DNA of 64,000 bases, taken from the NCBI GenBank assembly GCA_032719365.1, contig CM064873.1, forward strand, positions 31,349,742-31,413,741, written 5' to 3'. Positions within the stretch are counted from its first letter, which is position 1; each line of letters starts with the position of its first letter. The notes beneath the pieces are model-generated. The model saw nothing but the letters and a program-made list of their open reading frames with translations. It was not told the DNA's origin and searched no databases. Shown in pieces: positions 45,751 to 59,480 of the stretch. The position numbers and the translations under genes were made by a program. The DNA comes from Prinsepia uniflora. Its lineage: Eukaryota; Streptophyta; Magnoliopsida; Rosales; Rosaceae.

Positions 45751-48219
45751 TGTGACGACCAGGAAATTCGATAAAGGAAAAATTGGAAAATTGGAAGGAA
45801 AAGACGATTTTGCCCCTGGTTATTAGGGACGAAAGTTGACCTTTTGATTGGGACCTCTTTTGGACTTTCTGTAAGGACTGTTGGGTAGGTCTCGAGACGC
45901 TGAGTTAGTAGACACGTGACATGCGTCAATTGGAGTTCGAACGACAAAGTCAGGGGTCTAGAAACATGAAGTGTATTTTGGTAATTTGTAACGAAAATGG
46001 CAAAATGGTAATTGCTAAATTGAATAGGAAATTGGTCGGTAATTGGGCTAATTCAACCATGATTATGCCACTAAGTGACATCTGTCACTCTTTAAGTACG
46101 ATTGGTGGCAAACTTGATGATATCTGATGCTAAATTGATGATATTTGATGTTGAGTATGTGATATGAAGGAAAAACAGAGCAGCAAAAATGTACTCATCA
46201 AATCTTCCTCGTTTGATCGATTGAATAGAGAGGGATAGAGAGAGGAGGAAGAACAGAGAACTATGAGGAAAAAAAGAGGATGAAAATCGTGAAAGGAAAC
46301 GACAAAACCTGAAAAGAAACCCGAAACAACTCTATGAAATTCGAAATTCGAATTTCACCTTGCAGCCCTAAAATGTTGAAATTGGACTGAGATGAAGACG
46401 TCTGGGACTCGTATTAGTCGATCCACATTGAGAAACTCAAGGTTCGAAGCTCATTGAGCCATGAACAGACATGGTGGAAGTCGGGAAATCGCGAGCTTGA
46501 GTTGAGTAATTGGGGGTAAGTTTTTGTGAAATTGATTTTAGAATCATCGTTAAAATGAGTCTGTGATGCTCCCTAACTAATTAATTGAAGGAATCGATGA
46601 ATACTTGCTGAACTTGGAGGATGAACATCCTTCGAAAATTTGAATGCAGTTGAATTGGTTTCAAGTAATTAAGATTGAAATTGATGGATTAGACCCAAAA
46701 TTAAGGTGATTACGATGCTATGTGATGGATCAATTGAGGAATTCAAGTTGAAATTGGCAGGGATTGGACCAAGTCAACACGCGGGTTGAACGACCCAATT
46801 GTAGTAGAAACGGGTTGGGACAATGAACAGTAACCTATACTATAGCCAGCGCGTGAGACCGAATCTCGAGGTGAGTTCAACATGAATCTTGCTCTTTTTA
46901 ATGTAACGACCCTTTTGGCACTAGTATCGAGGAAATCGGGTACCATTTCGATAGTGTTCAGTGTATCCGAAGTTTTAATATACTTTTTAATATGTATTTA
47001 AATGCCGAAAAAATTGGAGAAAATTATATGAGGTATATTGAAGTGTTAGTGACCCTCGATACTGATTTTGGACAGGAATTATGATTTCCAGAATTTACGA
47101 AAAAACATGCAGCTCGGAAGCGGGCCTTTTGGACGGTGTGTGAGTGGACTTTGCTTTCTAAATTTCAATGCATGCATAAGTGTTTTCTATACTTTCTATT
47201 TATGATTTATATGTTTATGATTATGGTACTTACGATTTTCATATTTACACGTATTTCGATATACAATACGTAATTGCACGTATTTTGAGAATATGGTTTA
47301 TGCTATGCTTTGATAATGGTTTGATGGATGCTTTTATATGGTTTTCACATATCATGTTTTGTTAATGATTTGATGATGTGACATTGGGTTTGAATGTGAA
47401 ATTCGGACATGGGTCCCATTTCGATTAAATATGATTTTGAATTTGGTTTTGGATTTTGGATTACGATGGATTATGCTATGAATTACACATGGTTTTGGGT
47501 TTAAAGACCCGATACTATTGCTGGATCTGATTTTGGGTTTAAAGACCCGGTTGATTGATGTGAAGGGGGAGGGCTCTTGATTGAGATTTTTTGAATTTAA
47601 AGACTTGGTTATTGTGATATCCCCCGAGGCCTATTGATTGTGTTTTGAGTTTAAAGACTCGTTGATATCCCAGGAAGGTCTGATATATGTAGACTCGGTG
47701 ATTGAGAGCCAGCAGATTCATTGACTTGTGATTTACTGTTGATTTCTGTCGTTTTTAGATGTGTTGGGCAGTGACCCGGTTTATATTAATTTATGGATTT
47801 TTGGGCTATGTTTTCGTACTTGGATTTTGATTCATGGTTTTGGGTTGAGGCCCTGGAATTATGGTTTTGAATATGAAATGATTTCCGAATTTTTTTCATA
47901 AGCGATTTTCTAATCATGGTACTAAGTGATTTTCGAATGCATGCATTGGTTTTAAGTGGAGGGTAGAAATGTCTTTATATGTAACATGTTTAATAAACTG
48001 ATTTATTTTGTCCACTCACAGCTTTTATGTTTTTATTGACCCTCCAGGTCGTAGCGTGATGATCGAGGCCGATCGAGAGGTGGAGGCATGAGTGAGCACA
48101 GGTGCGGTTATCCCTTGTTTGACAAGTGCTGAGGGTAATTTTGAAACTTCAGTTGACTTGTCAGACGGGAGCAGGACCGGGTACGGTTATCAATGTTCCT
48201 CAGGTGACGGGTCCTATCA
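45751..48219 (+). mobile_element. Element D 5' LTR (2469 bp)
   Basis: It starts TGTGACGACC and ends GGGTCCTATCA. The inverted pair is at 47140-47149 and 48010-48019. Between them lie hairpin units GGGTTTAAAGACCC (47498 and 47535 regions) and GAGTTTAAAGACTC (about 47646). Compared with the 3' LTR it lacks about 40 bp of the GC-rich stem near 46846, between short direct repeats. Confidence 0.9.
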
Positions 48220-48222
48220 ACT

Positions 48223-48234
48223 TGGTATCAGAGC
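48223..48234 (+). promoter_or_regulatory. Primer binding site of D (initiator tRNA-Met)
   Basis: TGGTATCAGAGC, three bases after the LTR end. Confidence 0.93.
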
Positions 48235-48262
48235 ACTAGGTTGCTGATTTTATTGCCACATC

Positions 48263-50330
48263 ATGCCTCCGAAACGTAAGCCTTGTACGCGACCTGGTAG
48301 TGAGATCGGTGTACGAGGGTATATGAGACCTCGTGATAGATCTCGGATGAGATTGACCCTGAAATGAGGGTCAGATGTAAATCAGTGTACACTGTCTATT
48401 AAACACGGATTTTTGTGGGTCCACGAGACAAATTAGCTCAACGACTAGAAAGGTTGCACAATTGGGCAAGTTGCACTCGTGATGAGATTATTCTCAGTGG
48501 ATTCCTTAAGTGGAATGTGTTTCTAAAGAGTCTAGAATGTGATGGGATATCCCTTAGGCCTTATAGGTCGTGTAAGATGTGGTTCACCATCAGTATTTTC
48601 TTGGTGACTGGGTATGTTAATGATGGCATGGCTGATTGGTATGAGATTGGACTCAAGAGGAGTCGAGATATGGATACGAGATGCAAAATCAGTTAGTCAT
48701 AGTAATGTATCACGACTCGGGAGGAGCCGGAAGAGTTGAATATAACTATGGTTGCTGACACGGACGACCCTTGATTGAGGAATGTTTGGCACTTGGGATG
48801 CCTAGGATTGGGATAGGGTCAGATACGGATGGGTTATGAATTTATGGATTGGTACTGTTTAACCCTGTTTACTGGACTTATAGATTTTGATGGGTCGTGT
48901 CAAAGTGATTAAAGGTTCGGGCGGAGACCCATGGTACGTAGAAATGTTTATATAAATTGATAAAGTGATATGGCACTGATGGGGTGCAATGGAGCAGGGA
49001 TTGGCTCCAGTATTGATTGTTGATGTGACAGGCGAGGGAAGAGTTAGTGGGGTCCATGGTGGACCGTAGGGGCGTGGTTAATTGGGACCACATGCCCGGG
49101 GATTTGCAATTCCTTCGCAGGAAGCCTGAGTAGCCCCTAGAGTGTTGACCTGGATATATATTACTTGTGGTCATGAATATGTATTTGGTTGGTCCCGGGC
49201 TATCCACTCTTCCATGTCTTGAGATTTTTTATTGGACGGATATGGAGTGTCCGTGATTTCTTATGGTATGGAAGTCGGTGAACCGACTGGAGTTACAGAT
49301 GTGATAAACTTGATGATATTAATGTGGTAACCTCGATAATTATCTATGGTGAAATTGGTGATACATAATAGGGGTAGTCTATTGATGTGAGGCTACCCAG
49401 GATGACAGGTGTTATTCGCCTAGTGGCTGACTTAGACTTGGATGATTTAGACGTAATCCTTGGGATGGATTGGTTGATGACTCATGATACCTTTATCGAG
49501 TATGTTGATTAGAGAGCGATATGTGGAGTCCAGGATTTCCAGAGGTTATGTTTCAGAGAGACTCGAGGGTGTTACCCTCTAGAATGCTTTTGACCCTCAC
49601 AATCGATGGACTGTTGGTAAGAGCAAATCAAAGTTTGCTGGTCAGATGTGTGGCATATGTGATTAGTGTATGAGATGCCTAATCAGGGCTGAGGATGCAC
49701 GGATTTCTCAACATATTTCCTGAGGTTTTTCCAGGATGAGAGATTGATTTTATGATAGAGATCATGTCGAGTATACGAGTTGTTTCTCGGACGCTCTGGT
49801 ATGTAGCACCTACGGAGTCATAAGGACTGAAGGTACAAGTACAGGACTTGGTAGATACAGGTTCATTCGGCTCAGTGTTGCCATGGGGAACCCAGTATTC
49901 CTTATGCGGTAAGAGGAAAAAGGGATGATGGTCTGAGCTTACATGTCGATTATGGACAACTTAATAAGGTAATGGTATAGGATAAGTATCCCGTATCACG
50001 AGCTAATGACTTGTAGTTTTGTTAGAAGGTTGTGATTATTGAGCCTATGGAGAGAGGCGAACATGGTGATGACTGTCGATTATGAGTAAAAGATAAACAG
50101 ATAATGTCCGGATTTGATATGGCTAAGGTTAGTTGATGGTGATACCCTTGGATGGCCAAATGGACTGATTATATTTGTAAGATGATGAGTCAGGTATTCT
50201 GACCACATTTGGATTGTGTATGGTACCATGATTGATGATTGGTTGGTGTACTCATATGTACGGATGAACGTGTGATATACTGAACAGATGTATTGAATGC
50301 CCTCAGGGAGAAAAGTGTATGGTTGAATAA
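48263..50330 (+). pseudogene. gag-pol: Element D gag-pol remnant (gag start, protease, RT traces)
   Basis: The frame opens with MPPKRKPCTRPGSE at 48263, 29 bases after the primer binding site, a start typical of gypsy gag. Traces further on are LDDLDVILGMDWLMTHDTFIE (about 49435-49500, protease end), and around 49740-50010 the start of RT in broken frames. Stops and frameshifts are frequent. Past about 50330 I cannot recognise RNase H, integrase or a chromodomain-like tail; the stretch to 51560 shows nothing I can name. Confidence 0.65.
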
Positions 50331-51608
50331 GTGTTAGGTCTAGTCGACCAGAGTAAGTTTTTGGAACATTAACTAATAATGGTAAGGATTAGTGTGAATC
50401 CCAGGAGAAACACATGTATTAGTCAATGGAAAATAATTAAAAACTGTCACGGGGAACATGAGTTGTTTTGAGATTGGATGGATACCACCTAGGATTGTAG
50501 AGGGGTTCTCTACACTGTTTTTCCAGTTATGGTGATTCACCAAGAAGGAGGTCAAAGTTATTGGAAATGACGACTGAAATAGAATAATTACAAAGTTGAG
50601 AAACATTGACTTCTGTTCGATGTGACCCTATTTGTGTGCATAGTGATATGTCACTATGAGATTTGGGATTTGGTGAGGTGTGTTTCGGTAGCATAGGGCG
50701 GGATTGCCGATGCTAGCTGAACCCTCATGAGTTTTATTTTCCTTGCATGATTTGGGATCAACCATAGTGATCCATGGGTCAAGTATGCAGAGGTCATACC
50801 TCTGGGAAGGAATGTACGAGTATTATATCGACCATCAGGATTAGTAATGATTGATAAACAGAAAAGGCTTAATGTGTGATGAGGCGATGGTCAGGATACA
50901 TTGAGATTATGACCGCATCGTCGAGTGAGGTAACATTCGCGGGGAGGCTAATAAGATAGCCGGTCAAGAATTGGCATGTTTGATAACGTAAAAATGGGTG
51001 AAATCCTGTTATTGATGGAACTCCATAGGAGTGGAGTAGTACATGATTTTTGATCATTTGGACTATTGGAGTCCAATTGTAGGATCATACTTGGTGTATG
51101 ATGTTGGATGGCGTCGAGGTTAAGGAATGGATATGATTTGCGATATAGTATGAATGATAGTACTGAGTGCCAATTACTGGCAGGAGGTAGGCATCAGTGA
51201 TGCCTATGATGATAGACACAACAGAAGGACAAGTAATTATACGTAGTGGCCCTGGGATTGACTTAACAACGGGAATGAGTTCTCGATTTATCGGACCTTA
51301 TTGGCCTGGTGGCTTGATGGCACATGCATAGTGATTTAAGCTAGTATACCATTGTAGACTAGGACGTTGAGCTAGGCTCCGTATCCCGAGTGGGCAAGGA
51401 TATTCCTGCCTGTGGGGCAGGGGTTTACAGAGAAATTTTGTCCAAATGTTGACCTAGTAATGGGGATTGACTGTATGGTTTGCATAGGTTGGGTTATGAT
51501 TTATATCCGGTTGAACCATAATGGTATATGGTTGATTATGTTTCTGGTTTGAATCATGGCACTTACTGATCGAAATTTCGGGGACAAAATTCTTTAAGGG
51601 GGGTAGGT

Positions 51609-54111
51609 TGTGACGACCAGGAAATTTGAAAAAGGAAAAATTGGAAAATTAGAAGGAAAAGACGATTTTACCCCTAGTTATAAGGCCGAAGGTTGACCTT
51701 TTGATTGGGACCTCGTTTGAACTTTCCGTAAGGACCGTTGGGTAGGTCTCAAGACGCTGAGTCCATAGACTGGCGGCTTGAAATTGGAGTTCGAACGACA
51801 AAGTTACGGGTCTAGGAACATGAAGGACATTTTGGTAATTTGTAAGGAAGAGGGCAAAGTGGTAATTGGTAAATTGAATAGGAAATTGGTCGGTAATCGG
51901 GCTGATTCAACCATGATTATGCCACTAAGTGACATCTGTCACTCTCTAAGTACGATTGGTGGCAAACTTGATGATATCTGATGTTAAATTGATGATATTT
52001 GATGTTGAGTACGTGATATGAAGGAAAAACAGAGCAGCAAAAACGTGCTCATCAACTCTTCCTTGTTTGATCGATTGAATTGAGAGGGTTAGAGAGAGGA
52101 GGATGAACAGAGAGCTATGCGGAAAAAAAAGGGATGAAAATCGTGAAAGGAAACGATAAAGCCTGAAGAGAAACCCGAAACAACTCTATGAAATTCGAAA
52201 TTCGAATTTCACCTTCCAACCCTCAAATGTTGAAATTGGACTTAGATGAAGACGTCTGGGACTCGTATTAGTCGATCCACATCGAGAAATTCAAGGTTCG
52301 AAGCTCATTGAGCCATGAACAGACATGGTGGAAGTCGGGAAATAGCGAGCTTGAGTTGAGTAATCGGGGGTAAGTTTTTGTGAAATTGATTTCAGAATCA
52401 TTGTTAAAACGAGTCTGTGATGCTCCCTAACTAATTAATTGAAGGAATCGATGAATACTTGCTGAACATGGAGTATGAACATCCTTTGAAAATTTGAATG
52501 CAGTTGAATTGGTTTCAAGTAATTAAGATTGAAATTGATGGAACATACCCAAAATTAAGGTGATTACGATGCTATGTGATGGATCAATTAAGGAATTCAA
52601 GTTGAAATTGGCAAGGATTGGACCTGGTCAACACGCGGGATGAACGACCCAATTATAGTAGAAACGAGTTAGGAAGATGAACAATAACCTGTACTGTAGC
52701 CGGCGAGTGGACATCACGCGCAGCCACTCACGACGGCGCGTGAGATCGAATCTCGAGGTGAGTTCAACACAAAACTTGCTCCTTTTAATGTAACCAATAT
52801 TTTGGCACTAGTTTCGAGGAAATCGGATACCGTTTCGATAGTGTTCAGTATATCCGAAGTTTTAATATACGTTTTAATACGTATTTAAATCCCGGAAAAA
52901 ATTGGAGAAAAATATATGAGCTATATTGAAGTGTTAGTGACCCTCGATAATGATTTTGGACAGGAATTATGATTTCCAGAATTTACGAAAAAACATGCAG
53001 CTCGGAAGCGGGCGGTTTGGACGGTGTGTGAGTGGACTTTGCTTTCTAAATTTCAATGCATGCATATGTGTTTTCTATGATTTCTATTTATGATTTATAT
53101 GCTTATGATTATGGTACTTACAATTTTCGTATTTACACGTATTTCGATATACAATACGTAATTGCACGTATTTTGAGAATATAGTTTATAATATGCTTGG
53201 AATTTGATGGATGATTTTATATGGTTTTCACATATCATGTTTTGTTAATGATTTGATGATGTGACATTGGGTTTGAATGTGAATTTCGGACATGAGTCCC
53301 ATTTCAATTAAATATGATATCGGATTTCGTTTTGCAATTTGGATTATGATGGATTCTGGATTTGCTATGAATTACACATGGTTTTGGGTTTAAAGACCCG
53401 ATACTATTGCTGGATCTGGTTTTGGGTTTAAAGATCCGGTTGATTGATGTGATGGGGGCGGGCCCTTGATTGAGATGTTTTGAGTTTAAAGACTCAGTTA
53501 TTGTGTTATCCCCCGAGGGCTATTGATTGTGTTTTGAGTTTAAAGACTCGTTGATATCCCGGGAAGGCTTGATATATGTGAGTTTAAAGACTCGGTGATT
53601 GAGATCCAGCAGATTGATTGACTTGTGATTTACTGTTGATTTCTGATGTTTATAGATGTGTTGGGCAGTGGCCCGGTTTATATGGATTTATGGATTTTTG
53701 GGCTATGTTCTCGTACTTGGATTTTGATTAATGGTTTTGGGCTGAGGCCCTGGAATTATGGTTTTGAATATGAAATGATTTCCGATTTTTTTTTCATAAG
53801 CGGTTTTCTGAACATGGAACGAAGTGATTTTCGAATGCATGCATTGGTTTTACGTGGAGGGTATAAATATCTTTTTCTGTACCTTGTTTTATAAACTGAT
53901 TTATTTTGTCCACTCACAGCTTTTATGTTTTTATTGACTCTTCAGGTCGTAGCGCGATGATCGAGGCGGGTCGAGAGGTGGAGGCATGAGTGGGCACATG
54001 TGCTGTTATCCCTTGTTTGACAAGTGTTGAAGGTAATTTTGGAACTTCAGTTGGCTTGTCAGACGGGAACAGGACCGGATACGGTTATCAATGTTCCTCA
54101 GGGGACTGATC
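51609..54111 (+). mobile_element. Element D 3' LTR (2503 bp)
   Basis: It starts TGTGACGACC after the tract TTTAAGGGGGGTAGGT (51593-51608), with a GAAATTTCGGGGACAAAATT hairpin just before it. Inverted pair at 53028-53037 and 53908-53917. The complete GC-rich stem TCACGCGC ... GCGCGTGA lies at 52715-52743. It ends GACTGATC(A); the last bases differ from the 5' LTR by a short deletion. Confidence 0.88.
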
Positions 54112-54770
54112 ACATGCCACATATGATTACTTGCAATAGCTTTAATGAACTAGAGATGGCTAAAACTTACTTATGTCAATTTGCAAAGCTTATAATCAAT
54201 ACAACCTTTGATTGTGGATATGATTTTCCACCACTTTTCCAAATTTGCATGTGTCCCTGTTTTGTGCGCACGACTTTTGACACCCCTAGTTAGCCCATTT
54301 GACCCTATGTTTAACCTTCTCTTTCTTTACCATGCTTATTTAAACTCTTAGCCTAGTATAGGTATCCTTACCCTTGTTCTAAAGACTTGGTTGAAGATTT
54401 CAAAACTAGCATACACGAAGATGGCATGAAGATATTCTATTTAAGGTGATAATGCGAGGCTTGTCCAAAATTACTTTATGTATTGTGTGATTGCCGAAAA
54501 AAAAGAGATCGTAAAAAAAATGAAAAAGAATAAACGAATATGAGAGTAAAGAAAGTGTTTAAAAAGAAAACAAAATGTTTGGCTCTCCAACAATATGTTT
54601 TGAATGCACGTATTTGGATTGATTACAAGATGAAATTTGGCTCTCGCACGCTCTTGGTGACGTTTTGGAAGAAGATGTGCACAAAATTGATTAAGTTTTG
54701 GTGCCATAACTAAGCCTTTGGAATGTTATTTACCACTACATATCCAATAATTCGAATGCCTTAGCCCTAG
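54112..54770 (+). mobile_element. Element G interior fragment between D and F
   Basis: Continuation of the G 3' region; the join to 45750 is smooth (TTATACATG then CCACATATG). An 89-codon frame at 54024-54293 straddles the D junction and is not a gene. Confidence 0.6.
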
Positions 54771-57700
54771 TGACACGACCTACCCCCAATTCCCCAGAAT
54801 TAAGGGATAAGCCATGCTCCCGTCTAACTTATATGCGACATGAAGGTTAAACCGACGTCCAACCTCCATGTAACACATAAGCCGGACAAGGGATTCTCAA
54901 GAAAACCGTCTAAAAATTTTTGGACTTCCAAGAGTGCGCAGAACCTACTGTGGATCGCGTATGTGATGTCTCCATCTCTCTGACAACAGCCCGCACCACA
55001 TCAAACCTAGAGGGAATCAAAAAACACAAAAGACTGTGAGTGGACAAAAATAAAGGAAAAGTTTAGAAAATAGTTTATCAGAAAGACATTTATACCCTCC
55101 GTTTAAAAAACCAATGCATGCATATAAAACTCATGTCATAAAACTGTTTCATATTCAAGTTATTATAACCATTCGTAAAATCAAAAGCCAAAAGTCATTT
55201 CATCTTCTCAAATCCCGGGCCTCAGCCCAAAACCATCGAAACCCATATCATCTGAGCATAGCCCAAAACATCGAAAACCATTATTGAAAACCATCAGCAT
55301 CGAAAACCATCAAGTTATCATCGAAATTCAGAACACATTTGAAACCACTTTTGAAACCCATTTCAATCAATCGAACCTGCTGGATCTATCCGAGTTTTTA
55401 ACTCAATATTAATCCGAGTCTTTAAACTCAATCCAGGCATCAATATCATCCGAGTTTTTAAACTCCCGAGTCTTTAAACTCAATAGGCCTATAGGGAAAA
55501 CACAATATCCGAGTCTTTAAACTCAATCCAGGTCTTTAAATCCAATCCTGGCCCGCCCCTGTCACAATCATATCCGGGTCTTTAAACCCAACAACCAGAT
55601 CCAGCAAGTCCATTCCAAAAATATTTTAAAACCATTTCCAAATCCATGTCCAAATCCGAAATCGAAATCACTATTTCGAATTCCAAGCCGAATCCGAAAT
55701 CATCATTTCGAATCCAAATCCAGAATCTGGAAATCATATTCATAATCCATTTCCAAATCAGAATCCAAAAGCAACATTTCGTAAGCTGGCATCTGGAATC
55801 ATCATTTCGAATCGAAACCCAAAAATCCACTTTCAAGCTCCAAAACCGAATCAGGAATCATATTTCCGAAATCCGATTCCAAAACTTGAAATCACATTCA
55901 TCGAAATCACTTTTATGAACAGGGCGTCAAGCCCGAAATCACTATTCAAAATCCATTATAAATCATTGAAATCAAATCATATTTCAAATCCCAAAATCAT
56001 AGTATCAAAATCATTATTAAATGACAGTATAAATCCATATATCGTAAAACGTGCAATTATGTAAATATCTCGAAATACGTGCAAAACCTTAAATCAACAA
56101 GGTTATAATCATAAATATAGAATCATGTATAGAAAACGTATAAAAACATTTATGCATGCATCATAAGTTCAAAAGTAAAGTCCACTCACAGACCATTAGC
56201 GTCGCCGCCTAGATACGTGTGCAATTACGCTTTCCCGGCGAACCCACTATCACCGGCTTTCCCGAACCTGTCCAAATCCCATAATAAGGTCACTAACTAC
56301 TTCATAATACTTCTACTAAATCCCCGTAAATTTCCCAAATTTTAACTATTTTTAACCGAGCCCTAAAACCTTCGGACATCTCGAAACATATCGAAACGAT
56401 GTCCGATTGACTCGAAACCAGTGCCAAAATGTTCGTTACATTGAATACATTAAAAGTTGTGTTGAAAATTTCCCTATGATCAGTGCCACGTGCCCTCACG
56501 TTCCTCCCAAAGGGGTTGCACGTGGGAGCCACGGGTCGGCTCCTGTTCATCTTCTTCTTCACATGAACCGGGTCCAGTTCGGTCCAATGTTCAGCCGGTT
56601 CAACTGAATCGGCGTCCACGGTTCCCTCCATTTTCAACCCTTTTTCAAACCCATTTAAGCTTAGTAGCTTCGTCCCACTCTAAATAATCGATCTAGCTAC
56701 CCAAATTGGACAATTAGGACCTAAAGCTCACCTTTCCAATTCAAAGTAGAACCTTGTTTCTACAACCGTGTTCTGCAGCCTTACCCGACCTCCTCGAGCC
56801 TTGCTTTTGATCCCAACCAACGTCTGGAACCTTGAGAAAAAAAGTTCTAATTATCAGAATGGATCTACAAGCCCTATAACGAAAAACACCAATTTCAAAT
56901 TCAAATAAAACTTCACGGGAACCTCACCACACCACCGTCGTCGTGCACCACCATGGTTACCACCGTCTTGTCTCACCTTCTTTTCCATCCTTTGTTCAAA
57001 ACACTAGGACAAAAAAATGAGGCTTGCCGGTGATTTGAAACTTCAAAGCCTTTCCCTAGTCTCTATTTTCACAGTTCCCGGCCACCACTCACGGTAGCCG
57101 TCGTGATCAGGCCACCACACATTTCCATCTCTCACCTCGTTTCACCTGTCACAAACACTCATCACTGGTTGAGGGGAATTGGTTCACACAAAGCTCGCGG
57201 TTTCCTACTGTCTTTTTTTTTTTCCATTTTTAGCCCAAAACTGTGCACAACCCTATTTCCTCTTGAAAAACATGTGTGAGGCGGCAGGGAGGGTTCCACA
57301 AACCTCCAGATTGGGCCAGGTGTCCAATTTCCTGTGGGAAACAGTTCCAACAATAGCCAAGTGTCCCCTGATCACTGGGCACCAATCCCAATGTAAGCCA
57401 ATTGACAAAAATGCCCTTGAGGAGAAATTACCAAAATACCCCTCGCACGTTTAGACCATTAACTCTGTCGTCCGAACTCCAATTGACGCATGCCACCTGT
57501 CGTTGCATTCAGAGGATCGAGACCTACCTAATGGTCCTCGAACTTCGTGAAAAAAGCCATGTCGTATGAAAATTCAACAGATTGCCCCTTTTTAACCAAA
57601 TTCCCAAAATACCCCCGAACTTCTGAACGTCATAACTTCGTCCTCGAATGTCGAAATCGGATGTGCCACCTGTCTATGGACTCTTGACGTCCCGATCTAC

Positions 57701-57883
57701 GTCACAGTCACTACCCAGAGTCTGTTGACCGCTCGAACCAAAAGTCAACTGTTTGCCCAATTCTAGGGGCAAAATTATCATTTCACACCGTCCGTCCGAA
57801 ATCACCCAACTAATAACTGATTAACGTCACTAATCCGTCATTAACCACTAATCTAATCCCGATTTCCAAGACCGGCCGTTACA
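54771..57883 (-). mobile_element. Solo gypsy LTR F (3113 bp)
   Basis: On the minus strand it runs from TGTAACGGCC at 57883 to GTCGTGTCA at 54771. The flanks are CCTAG (54766-54770) and TCTAG (57884-57888), a target duplication with one change. It contains the inverted pair 55036-55045 and 56180-56189, and GAGTCTTTAAACTC units at 55380-55590. AATCCGAAATC-rich sequence lies at 55620-55900. It is closest by eye to LTR E. Confidence 0.9.
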
Positions 57884-58542
57884 TCTAGCCCCATTACAAA
57901 CTATAAGTAATGATCTTTATGATCTATGAGATAAATAGCTTTTGATCTATTGAGTTAGTTGTGTGAGTAAGCATATGGTTGGGATTCATTTGAGCAAGTA
58001 ATTCATTCTATTCACCAGGTATTGTTTTAGTGCCTTTATTGTCGATTTATGTGAGCAATTCGTTCACATATCTTTGAGTAAAACCCTATTCATGAGTGAA
58101 ATAGATTATGAGTGCATCTATTGTGAGGTGGTCTTAACTTATTCGACACATGCACAGACTTAATTTCACCATTGTTTTCTCCAGTTATTACTTGTTCATG
58201 ACATGATTATATCCCTATTATCTCTTAAATGATGTATGCACATTTGCTACATATTATAATGCCATATACTTATAATAATTTCTGAGACATTTGGTTTAGG
58301 GCTTTAGCGTTGTTTTTACTAAAAACAAAATATGTTTTGCGTTTTTTGTTTGTTTTGTTTTTCTAAAGACCTAACGAATTTCAAGTGAGGGGGAATCAAC
58401 TCGGGTTTAGTTGTGCTAAAAAGAAAATAAGGCTTTTTTAAAAAAAATTTAGTTGTCTTAAAAAGAAAAAACAATTGTTGTATATTTGTAGTTTGTTTTT
58501 GGTATTTTCTAGGGACTAGCAAAGTCTAAGTGTAGGGGTATC
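57884..58542 (+). mobile_element. Element G interior fragment and polypurine tract
   Basis: The last part of the G interior. It has A-rich runs near 58420-58480, then CTAGCAAAGTCTAAGTGTAGGGGTATC (about 58515-58542) directly before the LTR, the Athila/Tat-type 3' signature with its purine-rich primer. Confidence 0.7.
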
Positions 58543-59480
58543 TTATAAGCCTTGAATTAAGCATCATTTTATACCCTTTATACTTATCTTTTAATGTTTA
58601 AATACCAAACAATAGGAGAAAATATAATATTTTGCAAAAAATATGAATAGAATTGGATAAAGCTCGGAATTATGAGAATTCAGGGAAAAAAATCACCTCA
58701 ATCGCAGTTATGATTGAATGAAAGGAACCACCAAAAACCGTTTAGGACTTCGGTAGGGCCCTACCAAAGCCAAAATGATAGCCCAAATTCTACTTGGCAA
58801 GCGCTTAAAGATTTCCAAAGAAGACTCGGCGTACTCCTGCTGAATCCCTGCAGCTAGCTTTGGCGCGCGTCTACCGATAGCACTGTCATCTGTTTTGTGC
58901 GTTGACTGCAAAAATTATTAGCTTAGTTCAGCCAGCATCTCCCGAACTGAAGGCCTTACTTCTTCGCGCATCCACTGAACTCCCTTCCAACCTTCCTTGC
59001 ACGTTGACTTCTATTTGACGACCAAAAAGCCTCCAAAAAGTTCAGCCGCCGCCTACCGAATTGAATCATGTTCAAATTCTAGCCACATTTTCCTTCTTTC
59101 TAGTGAATTAATTGTCCATTTCAAGTTAGGATTTGTTTTATTTTTCCCAAAGGGAACCTTTTTCCTTTAGGATTTCAATATTAATTAGTTTAATCGTTCT
59201 TCTTTTAGGCTTTAAATTTTGAACTTCTATTTATTTTAGGATTAGTTTTTTCTTAAAAATAGAGAGGCGTAGGCTAATTGTAAAGGATCGCTCATTTTTT
59301 GTACTGAAACTCTGCTTGACCAAATTTCCTTTTTTATAAAGTTTATAATTCTTGTGCAAGGTTAATTACATCATAACTCATCTTATACGCATTCATCTGT
59401 GTCATAGTTGTGCGTTTCCTATTGTCTCACCAAAGAGAGTTCATTCACTTAGAATTTTTTGGGCTTCCCGAGAGAAAAAG
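58543..59480 (+). mobile_element. Element G 3' LTR, first 938 bp
   Basis: It starts TTATAAGCCTTGAATTAAGC and aligns along its length with 33870-34830. It stops at CCCGAGAGAAAAAG, exactly where element E begins; the rest is expected beyond the window. Confidence 0.85.

Larger units (their letters stand above)
45751..54111 (+). mobile_element. Element D: full-length gypsy retrotransposon with decayed coding
   Basis: 5' LTR 45751-48219, interior 48220-51608, 3' LTR 51609-54111. The left flank ACATG (45746-45750) matches ACATG at 54112-54116, with the last LTR base shared or lost. The LTRs differ in about one base in ten in their first 300 bp and less further on. The interior (3.4 kb) is short for a gag-pol element, and only gag start, protease and RT traces remain. 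Confidence 0.88.
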
